From: Mycobacterium sp. PSTR-4-N
GTDB taxonomy: Bacteria > Actinomycetota > Actinomycetes > Mycobacteriales > Mycobacteriaceae
DNA: 64,000 nt
Assembly: GCF_022348085.1 (NCBI RefSeq)
Contig: NZ_JAKRFN010000007.1
Location: 41,943-105,942, forward strand
Direction: 5' to 3'
Below are positions 61,265 through 64,000 of the stretch, piece after piece. Below the pieces are notes generated by a model, which was not told where the DNA came from, made no database searches, and saw nothing but the letters and a program-made list of their open reading frames with translations. Position 1 is the first letter of the stretch. Every line of letters starts with the position of its first letter. The translations under genes and the position numbers were made by a program.

Positions 61265-61981
61265 ATGAAGAGGAAGACGCTGGCCGTCGGTGCGGCCACC
61301 TTGGCGGCGCTGGTAACCGTTGGTGCGTGTAGTAATACCAGCACTACGCAGGGAGCTTCGTCGTCGTCGTCGGTGTCGGCGCCTTCGTCGACATCGGCCG
61401 CCGAAGTCCACAATCAGGCTGATGCCATGTTCACCCAGCACATGATCCCGCATCACCAACAGGCCATCGAGATGAGCGACATGCTATTGGGTAAGCAGGG
61501 AATCGACCCGCGAGTGGTGGACCTGGCCAAGCAGATCAAGGCTGCTCAGGCTCCCGAGATCGAACAGATGCAGGCCTGGCTCACGCAGTGGGGCATGTCC
61601 ACGATGCCGATGATGCCCGGGATGGACGACATGCCGGGTCACAGTGGGATGCCCAGCGCCAGTGCCGCGCCCAGCGAATCCGCTACGCCGACTCATTCGA
61701 TGATGCCTGGAATGCCGGGCATGCCCGGTATGGGTGATATGCCGGGGATGGAGGGCATGATGTCGGAGGAGGACATGGCCGCCTTGCAAAACGCCCAGGG
61801 GGTGGAAGCCTCCAAGTTGTACCTGACGCAGATGGTCAAGCATCACGAGGGTGCAATTACCATGGCGCAGAAAGAGATCAAGGACGGCCAGTTCCCCGAG
61901 ACGGTCGCGTTGGCGCGCTCGATCGTCACCAGCCAGCAGCAGGAAATCGACACCATGAACAAGATCCTGGCCTCGTTGTAG
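61265..61981 (+). CDS. DUF305 lipoprotein
   Basis: 238 residues from ATG 61265 (AAGGGA upstream). Lipoprotein signal TLAALVTVGACS (Cys22). The DUF305 four-helix pattern appears twice: AMFTQHMIPHHQQAIEMSDM and YLTQMVKHHEGAITMAQKEI, each with the HH pair, separated by a Met/Gly/Pro-rich linker (MPGMPGMPGMGDMPGMEGMM) that could bind Cu(I). Ends with VTSQQQEIDTMNKIL. Known from metal-resistance loci as an envelope copper-binding candidate. Confidence 0.85.
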   Translation: MKRKTLAVGAATLAALVTVGACSNTSTTQGASSSSSVSAPSSTSAAEVHNQADAMFTQHMIPHHQQAIEMSDMLLGKQGIDPRVVDLAKQIKAAQAPEIEQMQAWLTQWGMSTMPMMPGMDDMPGHSGMPSASAAPSESATPTHSMMPGMPGMPGMGDMPGMEGMMSEEDMAALQNAQGVEASKLYLTQMVKHHEGAITMAQKEIKDGQFPETVALARSIVTSQQQEIDTMNKILASL

Positions 61982-62042
61982 AAGTCGGGTCATGGCAGCG
62001 TTTCGCGCGAGTCATATTGCGCGACAACGCTGTCGAGTTCCA

Positions 62043-63188
62043 TTAGTCGTCACGGCGGTCCGTGCGTGCGGGTAGCTCGATGGTGAAGGTACTGCCCAGG
62101 CCTGGTCCGCGGCTGGCCGCAGTGATGCGGCCGCTGTGGGCTTCGGTGAGTGCTTTGGCGATGGCCAACCCGATCCCCGCGCCGCCGTGGCTTCGATCGC
62201 GGGCCACATCGGCGCGGTAGAAGCGTTCGAACACGTGCGGGAGGTGCTCGGCAGCGATGCCATCACCATTGTCGCGCACGGTGATGATCACTTCGCCGGG
62301 CTTTGCCGTCGCGTCGACCTCGACGCGGCCTCGCGCGGGGGTGTGGCGCAGAGCGTTGTCGAGAAGGTTCCCGATCACCTGTGCGAGGCGCAGAGGGTCT
62401 ACCCACACCTCGGGCAGCGGGTTCGCGGCGTCGAAGGTCAGCGCGACGTCCTTCTCCGCGTATCGGTCGGCTGCGGCAGACACGGTGGTGACGATCGCGG
62501 CCTGGGGGTCGATCCACTGCGGTGTGACCGCGCCGGGACCTTCCTCGGCTTGAGCGAGCGCGGCGAAGTCATCGGAGAAGCGCACCAACCTGCTGGCTTG
62601 ATCGTTGAGCACGGCAACCGTCTCGGGGTCAAGGGTTTTCACTCCGTCCTCGACGGCCTCGATGTAGGCCTTGAGTACCGAGACGGGTGTCCTAATCTCA
62701 TGGGCGAGGTCACCGAAGAGTTGGCGCCGGGTGGTCTCGACCGATTCGAGCCGTTCGGACATCCGATTGAACGCGCGGGACAGGTTCGCGAAATCCTCCC
62801 CCAAGCGCAGCGGCGACACACGGATGTCATAGCGGCCGTCGGCGACTGCAGTGGCGGCCGATGCGACCTCGGCGATGGAGTGCTGCAGGCGACGGCTGAA
62901 ATACCAGGTCACAACCAGCGCGGTCAATGCGGCTACGCCGATCGCCACCGCGACTGAGATTGCGGTGGCGTAACGGTAGGCCTCCTCGGCATGGAACTGT
63001 TCATTGGATGAGTGAGGAAGTCCGGCGCGGGTCAGGTGTTCCCGAAACAGCGGTGGACCGACGATGACGGCGACGACCCCGGTGGTTGCGCCGCCGGCGA
63101 GGAGCACCAAGGCTTGCGCCAGCAGGAGTCTTGCCCCGACTCCAGGACTGTGCCGCGACCTGGGTTGAATGCTCGTGTCTGTCCTCAT
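62043..63188 (-). CDS. sensor histidine kinase
   Basis: 381 residues. Two membrane helices (LLLAQALVLLAGGATTGVVA, AISVAVAIGVAALTALVVTW) enclose a short sensor loop with His residues (LFREHLTRAGLPHSSNEQFH), possibly metal-binding. HAMP, then H-box LFGDLAHEIRTPVSVLKAYI, N-box IGNLLDNALRHTPARG, G1 DNGDGIAAEH, F FERFYRAD, G2 HGGAGIGLAIAKAL. Its start overlaps the response regulator stop (ATGA). Cognate kinase of the 63925 regulator. Confidence 0.9.
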   Translation of the reverse strand: MRTDTSIQPRSRHSPGVGARLLLAQALVLLAGGATTGVVAVIVGPPLFREHLTRAGLPHSSNEQFHAEEAYRYATAISVAVAIGVAALTALVVTWYFSRRLQHSIAEVASAATAVADGRYDIRVSPLRLGEDFANLSRAFNRMSERLESVETTRRQLFGDLAHEIRTPVSVLKAYIEAVEDGVKTLDPETVAVLNDQASRLVRFSDDFAALAQAEEGPGAVTPQWIDPQAAIVTTVSAAADRYAEKDVALTFDAANPLPEVWVDPLRLAQVIGNLLDNALRHTPARGRVEVDATAKPGEVIITVRDNGDGIAAEHLPHVFERFYRADVARDRSHGGAGIGLAIAKALTEAHSGRITAASRGPGLGSTFTIELPARTDRRDD

Positions 63189-63925
63189 TGGCCGCTTCCC
63201 ATTCGGTATCCGACTCCGCGGACCGTGATCACATAGCGCGGGTCGGCGGGGTCATCCGACAATTTGCGGCGCAGATGTCCAATGTGGACGTCGACGAGAT
63301 GTTCGTTGCCGCCCCAGGAGTCTCCCCAGACGGCCTCGAGGAGTTGGCGGCGGCTGAAGACCACGGCCGGCCGCGACGACAACGCCGCTAGAATGTCGAA
63401 CTCAGTGCGGGTGAGCAGAACTGGTTCGTCGTCGATGAATACCTGTCGGCCCGCAACGTCGATGGACAACGGCCCGAAGGCCCGCGGCGGGGGTTCGTCG
63501 GCCGCGGCCGCAGCACTGGTCGGCGTTGCGACGGTGCGAGGCCGGCGCAACATTGCGCGGATCCGCGCGACCAGTTCGCGGGGACTGAAAGGTTTGGTGA
63601 CATAGTCATCGGCACCGACCGACAGGCCCACGATGGTGTCCATTTCGGTATCGCGTGCGGTCAGCATTACCACGTAGGCATCGGAGAACGTGCGCAGTTG
63701 GCGGCATACCTCCACGCCGTCGATGCCCGGCAACGCGAGATCCAAGATGACCACGTCCGGGTCGATCTCACGGGCCTGGGCCAAGGCGTCGGCTCCGCTG
63801 TGGGCGAGGCTGACGTCAAACTGCTCGCGTCTGAGGTAGCTCGCCACGACTTCGGCCAGCGGTACCTCGTCGTCGACCACCAATGCTCGATATCCCGCCG
63901 AAGGGGTGGCCGCAGGCTTGTCCAT
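63185..63925 (-). CDS. OmpR/PhoB-family response regulator
   Basis: 246 residues. Receiver domain ALVVDDEVPLAEVVASYLRR, phospho-Asp in VVILDLALPGIDG, VVMLTARD and DDYVTKPFSPRELVA (Lys switch). The C-terminal winged helix has LLTRTEFDILAALSSRPAVV, DVHIGHLRRKLSDDP and VITVRGVGYRMG. First gene of the two-component operon; the motif at 63981 is 55 bp before its start. Probably activates the metal-resistance genes to the left. Confidence 0.92.
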   Translation of the reverse strand: MDKPAATPSAGYRALVVDDEVPLAEVVASYLRREQFDVSLAHSGADALAQAREIDPDVVILDLALPGIDGVEVCRQLRTFSDAYVVMLTARDTEMDTIVGLSVGADDYVTKPFSPRELVARIRAMLRRPRTVATPTSAAAAADEPPPRAFGPLSIDVAGRQVFIDDEPVLLTRTEFDILAALSSRPAVVFSRRQLLEAVWGDSWGGNEHLVDVHIGHLRRKLSDDPADPRYVITVRGVGYRMGSGQ

Positions 63926-63980
63926 GTCTTCATCGTGCCGCCCCGAAGGGATTCAGGAACCCGCGACCCAGGTCTTGAGT

Positions 63981-63995
63981 GAATCTTCATAAAAC
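63981..63995. promoter_or_regulatory. shared 15-bp motif, copy 2
   Basis: GAATCTTCATAAAAC, directly upstream of the response regulator gene at the right edge of the window; one mismatch to 61134-61148. Confidence 0.5.
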
Positions 63996-64000
63996 CATCG

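Noticed and set aside
61600..61760. Repetitive ATGCCGGG-type DNA, possible tandem repeat or CRISPR-like array
   Set aside because: It simply encodes the Met/Gly/Pro linker of the DUF305 lipoprotein; no regular spacer structure.

Overview
The window looks like part of a large plasmid, or another plasmid-derived accessory region, from a Mycobacterium / Mycolicibacterium-type actinobacterium. The evidence is very high GC content, lipoproteins with mycobacterial-style lipoboxes, WhiB proteins, many ESX (type VII secretion, T7SS) substrates of the EspC and EspC-PPE types, DUF4226/DUF5631-type ESX accessory proteins, a PknH-type sensor domain, two ParA systems, a replication-initiator-like gene and at least four different transposable elements. 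No rRNA, CRISPR array or ESX core gene (eccB/C/D/E, mycP) is visible.

Layout: (1) 0-6 kb: a broken conserved gene, a small secreted Pro-rich protein, and a complete IS21-family element (2334-5577). The element carries istA, istB and a DUF218 (YdcF/SanA-like) passenger gene and sits between a lipoprotein stub and an XRE-regulator stub. (2) 6-20.4 kb: an ESX accessory and substrate region containing a lytic-transglycosylase-like DUF4226 protein, a DUF5631/5632-type protein, small EspC-like proteins, two EspC-PPE large substrates, YbaB/EspL-like chaperone candidates, a lipoprotein, a WhiB protein and an XRE regulator. (3) 20.4-29.6 kb: the plasmid backbone. It has a DUF2637 membrane protein, a repeat-rich origin candidate, a Rep-like gene, a WhiB-HNH-like fusion, a ParA with a ribbon-helix-helix-like partner, a second ParA-ParB pair, and three copies of an 18-bp palindrome that are good parS candidates. 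(4) 29.8-41.7 kb: a third EspC-PPE substrate, then a signalling island. On the minus strand are a PknH-type sensor, a Pro-rich membrane protein, a DUF7373-type lipoprotein and a Ser/Thr kinase with a siderophore-binding-protein-like extracellular domain. Divergent from these are an FHA-HTH protein and a zinc metallopeptidase lipoprotein. (5) 41.8-54.2 kb: mixed cargo, including an HTH plus nucleotidyltransferase toxin-antitoxin candidate, TetR, an IS110 element, GNAT, DIP1984, Nudix, a large sigma/HARE-like DNA-binding protein, YiaA-like, a solitary IS110 left end (bridge-RNA region) and a squalene-cyclase-like protein. (6) 54.4-58.1 kb: an insertion graveyard with an mraY fragment cut by an IS3 element, an HNH remnant and an IS256 remnant. 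(7) 58.2-64 kb: a metal (probably copper) resistance set with a P1B-type ATPase carrying an unusual CPD motif, DUF302, a DUF305 lipoprotein and an OmpR-type two-component system. A shared 15-bp sequence lies upstream of two of these transcription units.

The parts most worth follow-up are the kinase/FHA/metalloprotease island, the polymorphic EspC-PPE substrates (one with its secretion-signal Tyr replaced by His), the orphan bridge-RNA end, the parS-like palindromes shared by two partition systems, and the IS21 passenger gene. Family names are assigned from motif recognition alone; no database search was run.
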